Of a stretch of DNA of 64,000 nucleotides, positions 37,494 to 48,106 are shown in pieces. This DNA comes from Clostridium sp. E02 (GTDB taxonomy: Bacteria; Bacillota; Clostridia; Lachnospirales; Lachnospiraceae). The notes under the pieces are model-generated. The model worked only from the letters and a program-made list of their open reading frames with translations, made no database searches and had not been told where the DNA came from. The stretch is taken from NCBI RefSeq assembly GCF_003833015.1, contig NZ_RJLQ01000012.1, positions 1-64,000 on the forward strand. Reading direction: 5' to 3'. Within the stretch, counting starts at the first letter, position 1. Each line of letters starts with the position of its first letter. Position numbers and translations under genes: made by a program.

Positions 37494-38954
37494 GTGAAAC
37501 GGAAGATAAAAATAATGATAAGCTGTTTGTTAATCAGCCAGTTATTTCTTATGACCGTATATGCAAAACCAGATTGGCCGTCTGATACAGGAATCCAGGC
37601 AGAAGCAGGGATTGTAATTGATGCTGATTCAGGAACGGTTATTTTTGGCCAAAATATACACGCCGCTTATCCGCCGGCTAGTATCACCAAATTACTGACT
37701 GCGCTTATTGTATTGGAGAATAGCAGTCTCGATGATATGGTGACTTTTTCTAAGGACTCTGTCTATAATGTAGAGCAAGGAAGCGGAAATAAACTGAATG
37801 TAACGGATGGAGATACCCTTTCTGTGGAAGATTGTCTTTATTCTCTCATCCTTCATTCCTGTAACCAGGCGGCGAATGCTCTGGCAGAACACGTGGCGGG
37901 AAGCAGGGAAGAATTCGTTCGTATGATGAATGAAAAAATCAAAGAACTTGGATGTGGGGAAAGTCATTTTGATAATCCTTCTGGATTAAACGGAGACACT
38001 CAGTATGTAACCGCGTATGATATGGCCTTAATTGCAAAAGCAGCTTACCGCAATAAAAAGCTAGTGGAGATTGGTTCTGCCATCAGTCATAAAATTCCTC
38101 CTACTGTGAATAATCCAGACGGATTGACCATTTATAATGAGCATCGGCTGGTCAAAACAACGGATGAGAAGAGTCAGTATTACTTTCCGCCTGCGGTTGC
38201 GGGAAAGACTGGATATTTAATTAAAGCAGGGAATACGCTGGTGACCTATGCAGAACAAGATGGAAGACGGTTGATCTCTGTTATTTTAAAAGGAAGCCCA
38301 AGACAGTATTTCGTTGACGGAAAAACTCTTCTGGAATTTGGTTTTAACCGGTTTGAAAATCTTCCTATAATTGGGAATGAAAAGGATTATAGCAAAGAAG
38401 GAGGCTCTGTTACCATTGGCGGAAAAACGTATCCGTCTTCGGATCTTTTATTGGAACCAGACAAAGTGGTTACCATACCTCAAGAGGCTAAATTCTCTCA
38501 ACTGGATAAATCTGTTGTAACAGATTTACCAAAGAAAAGCCCCGATGGAGCGGTTGCTCTCATTCAATACACGTATAATGACAGAAACGTTGGTGAAGTA
38601 TATCTATTATCAAAAAAAGAACAGTCTGTAAGTAACGTACCAGTCACAGGTACAGGTACAGGGGATTCAAAAGATATGGAAACAACACCGGATATGGGTG
38701 AAAAAGAGGAGGGAAATTCGGCTTTAAAAGGGGTAGGAGCAAGGGCCTTTTTTATTGTAGCTGTTTTACTGGCATTGGTGGCAGTAGGAACTGGAACTGT
38801 CTTGCTTCACCGAAAGAAAGAAACAAAGGAGATAGCTCGTCGCAGGGAAGAAAGAAGAAGACGATTAAAAGAGAACGGTGAGGCAGATGCATTTGAACAA
38901 ATGTTAAAAAAACGCCGCAACGGGAAGCAGAACAAGAACAAGAAAATAAAATAA
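37494..38954 (+). CDS. D-alanyl-D-alanine carboxypeptidase, DacF type
   Basis: 486 residues. Signal peptide (1-24), S11 penicillin-binding domain with Ser63-I-T-Lys66, SCN in LILHSCNQAAN and KTG in VAGKTGYL, a PBP5-like C-terminal beta domain (about 295-385), a Thr/Gly-rich linker, then a C-terminal membrane helix (about 418-442) and a very basic cytoplasmic tail. It trims the terminal D-Ala of peptidoglycan stem peptides. A transmembrane helix replaces the amphipathic anchor of PBP5. GTG start after GGAGG. Monocistronic. Confidence 0.91.
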   Translation: MKRKIKIMISCLLISQLFLMTVYAKPDWPSDTGIQAEAGIVIDADSGTVIFGQNIHAAYPPASITKLLTALIVLENSSLDDMVTFSKDSVYNVEQGSGNKLNVTDGDTLSVEDCLYSLILHSCNQAANALAEHVAGSREEFVRMMNEKIKELGCGESHFDNPSGLNGDTQYVTAYDMALIAKAAYRNKKLVEIGSAISHKIPPTVNNPDGLTIYNEHRLVKTTDEKSQYYFPPAVAGKTGYLIKAGNTLVTYAEQDGRRLISVILKGSPRQYFVDGKTLLEFGFNRFENLPIIGNEKDYSKEGGSVTIGGKTYPSSDLLLEPDKVVTIPQEAKFSQLDKSVVTDLPKKSPDGAVALIQYTYNDRNVGEVYLLSKKEQSVSNVPVTGTGTGDSKDMETTPDMGEKEEGNSALKGVGARAFFIVAVLLALVAVGTGTVLLHRKKETKEIARRREERRRRLKENGEADAFEQMLKKRRNGKQNKNKKIK

Positions 38955-38956
38955 TG

Positions 38957-38988
38957 AAAAAGACCAGCTGGGGAAGCTGGTCTTTTTT
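38957..38988 (+). terminator. Terminator of the carboxypeptidase gene
   Basis: AAAAGACCAGCT-GGGGA-AGCTGGTCTTTTTT, a near-ideal hairpin. The next 280 bp are very AT-rich and hold no gene. Confidence 0.92.
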
Positions 38989-39267
38989 CGGAGAAGGTAT
39001 TTCGTTTCTTATGGGGTGTAGCAAAAACTATATAATGTATTGGGGGGGTTACAATTAATAATATAACCGATACGAAGCAAAAAGTGTTAACAAACATGAA
39101 TAAAATTTAAAAAGAAAATTATGCATAATGTCGAATTAAAAAAATATGATTGTGAAAAAAAGATAGAAATAAAAATAATTTGAAATTTCTCTTGTGCGTT
39201 CTCTCTTCTTACGTTAGGAAAGTATTTTATTAAAAAATCCATAATTTTCATAAAAATAAAAAAAACA

Positions 39268-39297
39268 ACTTGTGTATTGGTGCGTACAAGTTATAAA
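39268..39297 (+). promoter_or_regulatory. AraR operator inside the arabinose promoter
   Basis: ATTGGTGCGTACAAGT (39276-39291) matches 13 of 16 bases of the AraR operator ATTTGTACGTACAAAT known from Bacillus subtilis. It fills the 16-bp spacer between TTGTGT (39270-39275) and TATAAA (39292-39297). A wider palindrome ACTTGT/ACAAGT spans 39268-39291. AraR bound here would block polymerase, released by arabinose. Confidence 0.8.
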
Positions 39298-39362
39298 TTA
39301 TAGTTAGAAGCATTCTCAATCATTCGAGTAACCAAAGGATGATTAAGAAATCTATATAATAA

Positions 39363-40907
<1,545 letters not shown>

Positions 40908-40924
40908 GAAAAGGGGGTATTTGA

Positions 40925-42418
40925 ATGGAAAGAAAACCGTATCAATTTTGGTTTGCAACTGGTTCCCAAGATCTTTATGGGGAGGAATGCTTAACTCATG
41001 TGGCAAAACATGCAAGAATCATAGTAGAAGAACTCAATGCTTCTGGGGTACTCCCCTTTGAAGTTATCTTAAAACCAGTCCTGATAGACAGTTCTTCTAT
41101 CCGAACGCTATTTCATGAAGCGAATGAAGATGGAAATTGCGCAGGGGTAATCACCTGGATGCACACTTTTTCACCAGCAAAGTCTTGGATCATGGGACTT
41201 AAGGAGTACAGAAAGCCTCTGCTTCACTTACATACCCAGTTTAACCGGGAGATCCCTTATGATACCATTGATATGGACTTCATGAATGAAAATCAATCTG
41301 CCCATGGAGATCGGGAATACGGTCATATGGTGACCCGAATGGGAATCGAACGTAAAGTAATTGCAGGATACTGGAACGACGACAAGGTGAAACAAAGAAT
41401 CGCATCCTGGATGCGTACTGCAGTTGGAGTGGTAGAAAGCCGGAGCATGAGAGTTTTAAGGATTGCGGATAATATGAGAAATGTAGCCGTTACCGAAGGG
41501 GACAAAGTGGAAGCCCAGCTAAAGTTCGGTTGGGAGATTGATGCGTATCCGGTGAATGAAATTGCAGATTGTGTAAATCAGATAAAGGCAGGAGAAATTT
41601 CTGCTTTGGTGGAGGAATATTATAGCAAGTATGCGTTATTGCCGGAGGGACGGGATAGCGAAGAATTTAAAAATCATGTTGCCGTCCAGGCGCAGATAGA
41701 ACTGGGGTTGGAACAGTTTTTAATCGAACATAATTATCATGCCATCGTAACTCATTTTGGCGATCTTGGCTCTTTGAAACAGCTTCCTGGACTTGCAATC
41801 CAGCGGCTCATGGAAAAAGGGTACGGATTTGGCGGAGAAGGGGATTGGAAAACCGCAGCTATGGTCCGACTAATGAAGACTATGACGGCTGGAATGAAAG
41901 ATGCAAAGGGAACTTCGTTTATGGAAGATTACACTTATAATCTAGTTCCTGGGAAAGAAGGGATTTTACAATCTCATATGTTGGAAGTATGTCCCTCCAT
42001 TGCAGAAGGAGGGATCGGTATAAAAGTCAATCCATTGTCTATGGGGAACAGAGAAGATCCAGCCAGGTTGGTATTCACTGCAAAAGAGGGCAAAGGAATT
42101 GCTACGTCTCTGATTGATTTAGGGACCCGATTCCGGCTGATTATTAACTCAGTCAACTGTAAAAAGACGGAGAAGCCTATGCCAAAACTTCCGGTTGCCA
42201 CTGCATTTTGGACTCCAGAGCCTGATCTTACCACAGGAGCAGAAAGCTGGATTCTAGCGGGAGGAGCCCACCATACGGCATTTACATATGATTTAACACC
42301 AGAACAGATGGGAGACTGGGCAGAGGCCATGGGAATAGAAGCGGTCTTTATTGATGAAGAAACGAACATTCGTGATTTTAAGAATACGCTCAAGTGGAAC
42401 TCTGTGGTGTATCGTTAA
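40925..42418 (+). CDS. araA: L-arabinose isomerase
   Basis: 497 residues, full length. Starts KPYQFWFATGSQDLYGEE. Metal-site and catalytic regions include GFGGEGDWKTAAMVR and the C-terminal GAHHTAF block. Converts L-arabinose to L-ribulose. AAGGGGG lies before ATG. Confidence 0.97.
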   Translation: MERKPYQFWFATGSQDLYGEECLTHVAKHARIIVEELNASGVLPFEVILKPVLIDSSSIRTLFHEANEDGNCAGVITWMHTFSPAKSWIMGLKEYRKPLLHLHTQFNREIPYDTIDMDFMNENQSAHGDREYGHMVTRMGIERKVIAGYWNDDKVKQRIASWMRTAVGVVESRSMRVLRIADNMRNVAVTEGDKVEAQLKFGWEIDAYPVNEIADCVNQIKAGEISALVEEYYSKYALLPEGRDSEEFKNHVAVQAQIELGLEQFLIEHNYHAIVTHFGDLGSLKQLPGLAIQRLMEKGYGFGGEGDWKTAAMVRLMKTMTAGMKDAKGTSFMEDYTYNLVPGKEGILQSHMLEVCPSIAEGGIGIKVNPLSMGNREDPARLVFTAKEGKGIATSLIDLGTRFRLIINSVNCKKTEKPMPKLPVATAFWTPEPDLTTGAESWILAGGAHHTAFTYDLTPEQMGDWAEAMGIEAVFIDEETNIRDFKNTLKWNSVVYR

Positions 42419-42447
42419 TCGACGGTACTTAAAAAGAAGGGGTTAAA

Positions 42448-44040
42448 ATGAAAGAGAATATTAGAAAAGCCATACGGGAAGGGAATACAGCGCTTGGGAT
42501 TGAGCTTGGTTCGACCCGGATTAAAGCAGTTCTTGTGGATGAGAATCACAATCCCATCGCTTCTGGCAGTCATGACTGGGAGAACCGGTATGAGGATGGG
42601 ATCTGGACGTATTCTCTGGAAGATATTTGGAAAGGCGTCAAACACAGCTATAAGGAGATGGCAGATTCCGTCAAAGAACAGTATGGAGAAACCTTAACGA
42701 CCATCGGTGGAATTTGCTTTTCCGCTATGATGCATGGGTACATGGTTTTTGATAAATCAGGTGATTTACTGGTCCCGTTTCGTACCTGGAGGAATACCAT
42801 TACCGAAGAAGCATCAAAAGAATTGACCCGACTGTTTTCCTTCCAAGTTCCTCAAAGATGGAGTATCGCACATCTGTATCAGGCAATTTTAAATGAAGAG
42901 GCTCATGTGTCACAAATTGATTATATGATTACACTAGAGGGATATGTACACTGGAAACTGACTGGAAAACGGGTACTGGGAATCGGAGATTGTGCTGGCA
43001 TGTTCCCTGTGGACAGTGAAAAGAAAGAGTTTAATGCCCATATGGTGAAACAGTTTGATGACTTGATTTCTTCCAAACAGTTTCCCTGGAAGTTACGGGA
43101 TATCATGCCAGAGGTTTTAACGGCAGGGGAACCGGCAGGGGTGTTGACCAAAGAAGGAGCGCTACTTCTTGATCCCACAGGTCAATTGCAGCCTGGAATT
43201 CCGTTTTGCCCTCCTGAAGGAGACGCAGGGACTGGTATGACTGCAACCAACAGCGTAGGCAAGAGAACTGGAAATGTATCGGCAGGAACCAGTGTGTTTG
43301 CCATGGTAGTACTGGAAAAAGCATTGTCCAAGGTTTATCAGGAAATCGACATGGTCACCACTCCCGCTGGAGATCCAGTAGCCATGGTGCATTGCAACAA
43401 CTGTACCTCTGACTTAAATGCATGGGTATCTTTGTTTGAGGAATTTGCAGAAGCCATTGGGGTGAAGGTAGATAAGAATGATCTTTTTACCACGCTGTAT
43501 CAGAAGGCGTTAGAAGGGGAAAAAGATGGAGGTGGTTTGTTTTCTTGTTGCTACCTTTCAGGAGAACACATCACTCATTTTGAGGAGGGAAGACCTCTCT
43601 TCGTCCGGACTCCAGACAGCCGGTTTAATTTGGCTAATTTCATGAGAACTCATTTGTATTCCTCTCTTGCAACTCTGGCAACAGGGATGGAGATCCTGTT
43701 TTTAGAAGGCGTGAAACTCAATGTATTGCTTGGTCACGGTGGACTGTTTAAAACGCAGGGAGTAGGGCAGAGCTTGATGGCGGCAGCTATGGGGGTTCCG
43801 GTATCTGTTATGGAAACAGCAGGAGAAGGGGGAGCCTGGGGGGCGGCACTTTTGGCTTCCTACATGATCCGCAAAGGAGAGGAAGAGTCTCTAGAACAGT
43901 ACCTAAGGAATCACGTTTTCCGGGATATGACAGGAACCATACTGGAACCGGATCCGGAAGATGAAGCTGGATATGCAGAGTTTATGAAACGGTATAAACG
44001 GGGGCTTGTGGTGGAACGAGCCGCGGTAGACAGTTTGTAG
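42448..44040 (+). CDS. araB: FGGY-family kinase, probable L-ribulokinase
   Basis: 530 residues. FGGY carbohydrate kinase with the N-terminal phosphate loop [15 protein letters not shown], a sugar-site region ([14 protein letters not shown]) and C-terminal ATPase motif [11 protein letters not shown]. By position between isomerase and epimerase it phosphorylates L-ribulose. It is closer to the clostridial ribulokinase/xylulokinase group than to the Bacillus or E. coli AraB, so substrate is inferred from context. Confidence 0.87.
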   Translation: MKENIRKAIREGNTALGIELGSTRIKAVLVDENHNPIASGSHDWENRYEDGIWTYSLEDIWKGVKHSYKEMADSVKEQYGETLTTIGGICFSAMMHGYMVFDKSGDLLVPFRTWRNTITEEASKELTRLFSFQVPQRWSIAHLYQAILNEEAHVSQIDYMITLEGYVHWKLTGKRVLGIGDCAGMFPVDSEKKEFNAHMVKQFDDLISSKQFPWKLRDIMPEVLTAGEPAGVLTKEGALLLDPTGQLQPGIPFCPPEGDAGTGMTATNSVGKRTGNVSAGTSVFAMVVLEKALSKVYQEIDMVTTPAGDPVAMVHCNNCTSDLNAWVSLFEEFAEAIGVKVDKNDLFTTLYQKALEGEKDGGGLFSCCYLSGEHITHFEEGRPLFVRTPDSRFNLANFMRTHLYSSLATLATGMEILFLEGVKLNVLLGHGGLFKTQGVGQSLMAAAMGVPVSVMETAGEGGAWGAALLASYMIRKGEEESLEQYLRNHVFRDMTGTILEPDPEDEAGYAEFMKRYKRGLVVERAAVDSL

Positions 44041-44064
44041 GTCACTAAGGAGAAAGGAAGTATT

Positions 44065-44760
44065 ATGTTAGAAGAACTTAAAAAAATTGTTTATGATGCC
44101 AATATGGAACTCCCCCGAAGAGGACTAATCACCTATACCTGGGGAAATGTCAGCGGAATTGACCGGGAAAAAGGACTTTTTGTGATCAAACCCAGTGGAG
44201 TGGATTACGATCAGTTAAAACCCGAAGATATGGTAGTTATGGATCTTTCTGGAAATCAGGTGGAAGGCGCGTTAAAGCCTTCCTCTGATACGGCCACGCA
44301 TTTAGAGCTATACAAGGCATTCTTAAAGATAGGAGGGGTTGTCCACACCCATTCCCCGATGGCAACCTCATGGGCACAGGCAGGCAGAGCCCTTCCTTGT
44401 TATGGGACGACTCATGCAGATTATTTCTACGGGGAAATTCCTTGTGCGAGAAGTCTCACAAAAGAGGAAATTGATGAGGCATATGAAAAAAATACAGGAA
44501 CTGTAATTATAGAAACGTTTCGGGATTTAGACCCCATGCATGTTCCGGGGGTACTGTGTAAAAATCATGGTCCATTTACCTGGGGAACGGATGCATCCAA
44601 TGCGGTTCATAATGCGGTAGTTTTGGAAGAGATTGCCAAAATGAATTTGATGACGGAACTTTTAAATTCCTCTGTAAGGCCAGCCCCTCAGTGTATACAG
44701 GACAAACATTTTATGCGAAAGCATGGACCGGATGCGTATTACGGTCAGAAAAAAGAGTAA
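44065..44760 (+). CDS. araD: L-ribulose-5-phosphate 4-epimerase
   Basis: 231 residues of the class II aldolase fold. Zinc histidines are in [14 protein letters not shown], with the [13 protein letters not shown] block. It gives D-xylulose 5-phosphate, feeding the pentose phosphate pathway. GAGAAAGGAAG precedes ATG; 9 nt separate its stop from araR. Confidence 0.96.
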   Translation: MLEELKKIVYDANMELPRRGLITYTWGNVSGIDREKGLFVIKPSGVDYDQLKPEDMVVMDLSGNQVEGALKPSSDTATHLELYKAFLKIGGVVHTHSPMATSWAQAGRALPCYGTTHADYFYGEIPCARSLTKEEIDEAYEKNTGTVIIETFRDLDPMHVPGVLCKNHGPFTWGTDASNAVHNAVVLEEIAKMNLMTELLNSSVRPAPQCIQDKHFMRKHGPDAYYGQKKE

Positions 44761-44769
44761 GGAGACCAA

Positions 44770-45906
44770 ATGGTGTCGGACAGTGGAAAAACAAAGTATT
44801 ACGTATTAATGGAAGAACTGAAAAAAGAGATTGTTTCGGGGGAAAGAAAACCTGGAGATCAGCTGCCTTCTGAAAACCAGCTTTCGGCCGCTTTTCATGT
44901 CAGTCGCCATACGGTTCGAAAAGCACTGTCTATTTTGGAACAGGAAGGGTTTATAAAAGCAGAACATGGTCGTGGAACCTTTGTCTCCAAAAGAGATGGC
45001 TCCAAAATAGGCTCTGGAAATATAGCAGTAATTACCACATATCTGTCCGATTACATCTTTCCAAGGCTTATTCAGGGAATTGATCGTGTACTCACAGAAA
45101 AAGGGTACAGTATTATTTTAAAAAATACAGGAAACAGCAGGTTTCGGGAAAGCAAATGCCTGGAGGAGATCCTAAATAAAGATGTAGAAGGACTGATCAT
45201 CGAACCAAGCAAAAGCGAGATCCTCTGCCGCCATAAAGGGATTTATGACAAGCTTGATTTTTATCAGATTCCTTATGTATTTATTCAGGGTTATTATGTA
45301 CAGATGAAGGAAAAGCCACATATCCGTTTGGATGATTGCTTGGGCGGTTCTTTGGTGACTCGTCATTTAATACAGCTGGGACACAAACATATTGTCGGAA
45401 TATTTAAAGCGGATGACAGTCAGGGCAGGGATCGGCATAAGGGATATGTGAGTGCACTTCAGGCAGCAGGTTTTTCTTATGATCCGGATATGGTAATCTG
45501 GTTTCATACCGAGGACCGTGCATCAAAACCTTCCCAGATTTTAAAAATCATGCTGGAGGAGGGACAGCCCATTGATGGAATCGTCTGCTATAACGATCAG
45601 ATTGCTTTTGAAGTTATGAATACTTTAGAAAAATACCAGTTGCAGGTGCCCGATGATATCTCGGTTACTGGTTATGACAACTCTGTCTTGGCGGAAAACG
45701 GAAGAGTTAAGTTGACGACCATTGCCCATCCCCAAGAACAGCTTGGAGCAATGGCAGCAGAACTTCTGTTAGAGAAATTGAATGGAATTCCTGATGAGGA
45801 AAGTAAGGTAGAACGGATATTAAAACCTGTCCTTGTTGTTCGGGATTCTTGCAAAGACAGAAGACCTAGCAAAATAGAAACGATATCAAAAAGCGACAAG
45901 GTGTGA
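44770..45906 (+). CDS. araR: AraR-type repressor (GntR HTH, LacI sensor)
   Basis: 378 residues. Winged HTH of the GntR family (about 10-75; GDQLPSENQLSAAFHVSRHT), then a LacI/GalR periplasmic-binding-like sensor domain (about 80-365). This is the domain order of AraR, the arabinose-responsive repressor. It is the last gene of the operon it should repress through the operator at 39276, giving negative feedback. AAGGAG before ATG. Its 3' end abuts the convergent AraC-type gene and lies inside a shared hairpin. Confidence 0.92.
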   Translation: MVSDSGKTKYYVLMEELKKEIVSGERKPGDQLPSENQLSAAFHVSRHTVRKALSILEQEGFIKAEHGRGTFVSKRDGSKIGSGNIAVITTYLSDYIFPRLIQGIDRVLTEKGYSIILKNTGNSRFRESKCLEEILNKDVEGLIIEPSKSEILCRHKGIYDKLDFYQIPYVFIQGYYVQMKEKPHIRLDDCLGGSLVTRHLIQLGHKHIVGIFKADDSQGRDRHKGYVSALQAAGFSYDPDMVIWFHTEDRASKPSQILKIMLEEGQPIDGIVCYNDQIAFEVMNTLEKYQLQVPDDISVTGYDNSVLAENGRVKLTTIAHPQEQLGAMAAELLLEKLNGIPDEESKVERILKPVLVVRDSCKDRRPSKIETISKSDKV

Positions 45907-45922
45907 TTACCTTGCCGCTTTT
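45888..45922. terminator. Bidirectional terminator spanning both stop codons
   Basis: AAAAGCGACAAGGT/ACCTTGCCGCTTTT stem with a small loop. Both stop codons (araR at 45904-45906, AraC-type gene at 45907-45909) are within it, so the last codons of each gene form the terminator. Confidence 0.78.
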
Positions 45923-46752
45923 CGGTATTGAGCGGGGGAATTTCCATTAATTTTTTTAAATATACGGCTGAAATAAAAGGGATTATTATACCCTACGATT
46001 CCTCCGATTTCACCGACACTATAATCCGTACTTTCTAATAATTCTTTGGCTTTCTTAATCCTTATGGAGGTTAAATACTTCCGTGGTGGCATTCCCGTAT
46101 AGGATTTAAAATTACGGATAAACCAACAGGTGCTCATATGAATTTTTTTTGCATAGTCTTCAATCTCAATCTCTTCGGATAAGTTTTCATGGAAGTAACG
46201 GACGGCCAGTTCCATCTCTTTCTGACTTTGGTTTTTCTGAAACCCTCCTTCTTCTTTCATTCGTTTGAGATAGAAGCAAAGTTGCAGGAGTGAAAGAGAG
46301 GCAAGGTCTGTTGAACAGGACCGAGGAAGCTGTAGTTCCTGAATTATGGTTGAGAACACCTCTTGATATTTGGAAGATATCCCTGTGTTTAAGATTCTGC
46401 TATTGTCAAATCCAGCTTCTTTCATTCGCTTTTTGGCATCGCTTCCTGTAAAATGAACCCAGTAAACTTCTGGTTTGTCAATTAAATAATAGGCATATTG
46501 CTGCGCTTGTTCTGGAAGATATAAAACCATATTTCCAGCGGGAACCTCAACCGAATGCCCCTCAAGGGTAAACCATGCTTTTCCGGAGGCAATATATAAG
46601 ATCTGGTAATCAGGACGCCCCATGGGCCGGAGGGTTGACATTAGTGGCAGAGTCATAAGGCGGTATACGCCACAACTGTTGACTCGAAGAGGAATCTCTT
46701 CATTTAATAACTCGTCTTCTTGTAAGCTCATGTAGCCGGTATTTGTATACAT
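45907..46752 (-). CDS. AraC-family regulator with cupin sensor
   Basis: 281 residues. N-terminal cupin-like sugar-binding domain (about 25-150; QILYIASGKAWFTLEGHSVE), C-terminal AraC double HTH (about 175-278; GGIVGYNNPFYFSRIFKK). One-component sugar-responsive activator. The nearest gene pointing away is the GH2 beta-galactosidase at 49530, now 2.8 kb off across an island; the likely ancestral arrangement is a divergent regulator-target pair. AAAGGAGC lies before ATG. Confidence 0.9.
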   Translation of the reverse strand: MYTNTGYMSLQEDELLNEEIPLRVNSCGVYRLMTLPLMSTLRPMGRPDYQILYIASGKAWFTLEGHSVEVPAGNMVLYLPEQAQQYAYYLIDKPEVYWVHFTGSDAKKRMKEAGFDNSRILNTGISSKYQEVFSTIIQELQLPRSCSTDLASLSLLQLCFYLKRMKEEGGFQKNQSQKEMELAVRYFHENLSEEIEIEDYAKKIHMSTCWFIRNFKSYTGMPPRKYLTSIRIKKAKELLESTDYSVGEIGGIVGYNNPFYFSRIFKKINGNSPAQYRKAAR

Positions 46753-46780
46753 GACCGGAAGCTCCTTTGCGTTTTTTCTT

Positions 46781-46809
46781 ATTGTACCAGTTTGTGTAGT
46801 AATTGTCTA
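46781..46809 (-). promoter_or_regulatory. Promoter of the AraC-type gene
   Basis: Minus strand: TAGACA (46804-46809), 17-bp spacer, TACAAT (46781-46786). The bases TTTGTG...TTGTCTAAT on the plus strand (46791-46811) resemble the 23-bp repeats at 47593 and 49441. Confidence 0.68.
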
Positions 46810-46844
46810 ATAAGTCATGATTTTTTATCGAAGGGTTAAATGTT

Positions 46845-46870
46845 AAAAAAGGAGCCGATTAGGCCCCTTA
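46845..46870 (-). terminator. Terminator of secreted-protein gene A
   Basis: Minus strand: AAGGGGCC-TAATC-GGCTCCTTTTTT. Closely similar to the terminator of the paralogue at 48594. Confidence 0.85.
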
Positions 46871-46889
46871 AGTAAATAATAATTATATT

Positions 46890-47291
46890 TTAATAGTTAT
46901 GGTAAACTTTTCTGAGATGCCCAGTAGACGAAAGAAGAAAGTGTATACTACCGATATCTTCCCCATTTCTTAATATATATAGATATAGTTTTCTATGTTC
47001 ATCATCATAAAATTCATAGGAATAAGAATATTGACTTGCATCCGCCTTATAGCCTTGGAAGTTTACGTCTTTGAGTTCAAGTGTATATGTACTACCTGTT
47101 CGTACAACATTAACATGACCTGTAAGATATGCATTTTTGTGCGATATATCGCAATGCTCTACTATTCTATCACGATCTGATATGTTGTAGTGAAAGTACA
47201 TAGAATGGCTTGATGAAGCAAAAGCAGTGGTTGTTGTCATAGCGAGTATTAGACATACTGCAATAAATATACGAATTATTTTTTTATTCAT
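46890..47291 (-). CDS. Small secreted protein of unknown family (paralogue A)
   Basis: 133 residues. Signal peptide (about 1-25, ending TTTAFA). The mature part is about 108 residues, rich in Tyr, His, Ser and Asp, with predicted beta strands (NVVRTGSTYTLELKDVNFQG; KLYLYILRNGEDIGSIHFLL). I recognise no family. About half its residues match the protein at 48169 in the same order, including the signal peptide, the FHYNI/FHCYI start, YDDxHxKLYLYI and SSTGHLRK. Only one Cys, so no disulfide. Own promoter, structured leader and terminator. Confidence 0.82.
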   Translation of the reverse strand: MNKKIIRIFIAVCLILAMTTTTAFASSSHSMYFHYNISDRDRIVEHCDISHKNAYLTGHVNVVRTGSTYTLELKDVNFQGYKADASQYSYSYEFYDDEHRKLYLYILRNGEDIGSIHFLLSSTGHLRKVYHNY

Positions 47292-47375
47292 TTTAACATC
47301 TCCTTGATTTAAATATTAAATAGTTCATACCTTTCTTTTTAATAAACTAATAAGTTAATAAATAACTGAAATTAC

Positions 47376-47403
47376 GAATATCTTCCCCCTAACAAAGATA
47401 TTC
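47376..47403 (-). promoter_or_regulatory. G-loop hairpin in leader of paralogue A
   Basis: Minus strand: perfect 9-bp stem GAATATCTT/AAGATATTC with loop TGTTAGGGGG. Conserved in the leader of paralogue B. Whether it acts as RNA or as a DNA operator is unknown. Confidence 0.7.
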
Positions 47404-47436
47404 TCAGCAATTATTTAGGTATTTAATTACTTGTTA

Positions 47437-47465
47437 ATTTTCTCACTATCTATATATAAAGTCAA
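47437..47465 (-). promoter_or_regulatory. Promoter of paralogue A
   Basis: Minus strand: TTGACT (47460-47465), 17-bp spacer, GAAAAT (47437-47442). The segment AGTGAGAAAAT is shared with paralogue B. Confidence 0.65.
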
Positions 47466-47503
47466 CAAATAGTCTGCTTTTTTTCACTTTTCTTATCGCA
47501 TAT

Positions 47504-47510
47504 TTCGACA
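47504..47510 (-). promoter_or_regulatory. Spo0A-like box upstream of paralogue A
   Basis: TGTCGAA on the minus strand, an exact 0A box, 38 bp upstream of the -35 hexamer. Same spacing as in paralogue B. Confidence 0.5.
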
Positions 47511-47592
47511 TAATTTGAGAGATCAGATATTCCAATAATTAACTTTACTAATGACCAATGTTCTTATTTTATTGCCTGAATTGAAAAGTATT

Positions 47593-47615
47593 ATTTTGTG
47601 CATGTTTTGTCTAAT
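47593..47615. repeat. 23-bp direct repeat, copy 1
   Basis: Runs from ATTTTGTGCATG to TTTTGTCTAAT and is identical to 49441-49463. The flanks differ. A diverged version lies in the promoter of the AraC-type gene (46791-46811). Confidence 0.85.
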
Positions 47616-47672
47616 GGTTTGAAGGGTATGATTCTATTGTTTGACTGCATTACAACACCTGCTTTGTATAGA

Positions 47673-47939
47673 TCACTTGCGTAAGTGTGACAAAATAAAT
47701 GTTGGGTTATATCTTTTGCCAAGGGAATTTGCTTTTAATTTGCAATTTTGCCAGGATCTTATTCCATCGATATTTAAAACTTCATCCACTCCTTTATAGG
47801 TCGTAAACAAGATTCCGCTTTTACCGGAGGTGTATTCTTTCAAAACTAAGTACTGTTTTCCCACAAAAACATTATCAATAGATGTTTTTGCTACATCTAC
47901 TAGATCGCTTGTATTTAATTTTAATAATAAATTTATATT
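47673..47939 (-). pseudogene. Decayed ORF without a usable start
   Basis: An open frame of 88 codons. Its first GTG is at 47864 (63 residues from there), with no ribosome site, and the coding-like sequence continues upstream (LVDVAKTSIDNVFVGKQYL) to a stop at 47940-47942 without any ATG, GTG or TTG. It ends in KRYNPTFILSHLRK. This looks like the 3' remnant of a larger gene; the family is not recognised. It could also be non-coding. Confidence 0.4.
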
Positions 47940-47996
47940 TTAAGTACTTTAATTTTATTTAGTAAATATGAAAGCAACATATAATGAGTCGATTTT

Positions 47997-48003
47997 TGCC
48001 GAA
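47997..48003 (+). promoter_or_regulatory. Spo0A-like box upstream of paralogue B
   Basis: TGCCGAA matches the 0A consensus TGNCGAA and lies 38 bp before the -35 hexamer, as in paralogue A. The following ATGCGAT is also shared. Confidence 0.45.
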
Positions 48004-48041
48004 TAATGCGATGGATAAAGTCAGTAAAAAAGGAATATAGG

Positions 48042-48070
48042 TTGACCATTTTTGCAAAAAGTGAGAAAAT
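48042..48070 (+). promoter_or_regulatory. Promoter of paralogue B
   Basis: TTGACC (48042-48047), 17-bp spacer, GAAAAT (48065-48070), with AGTGAGAAAAT conserved against paralogue A. Confidence 0.65.
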
Positions 48071-48106
48071 ATATTTAGTAATTTATTCCCTATAATAATT
48101 ACAAAT

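Noticed and set aside
38990-39260. Gene in the AT-rich gap before the arabinose operon
   Set aside because: Only short frames rich in Phe, Lys and Ile in AT-rich DNA, without ribosome sites.
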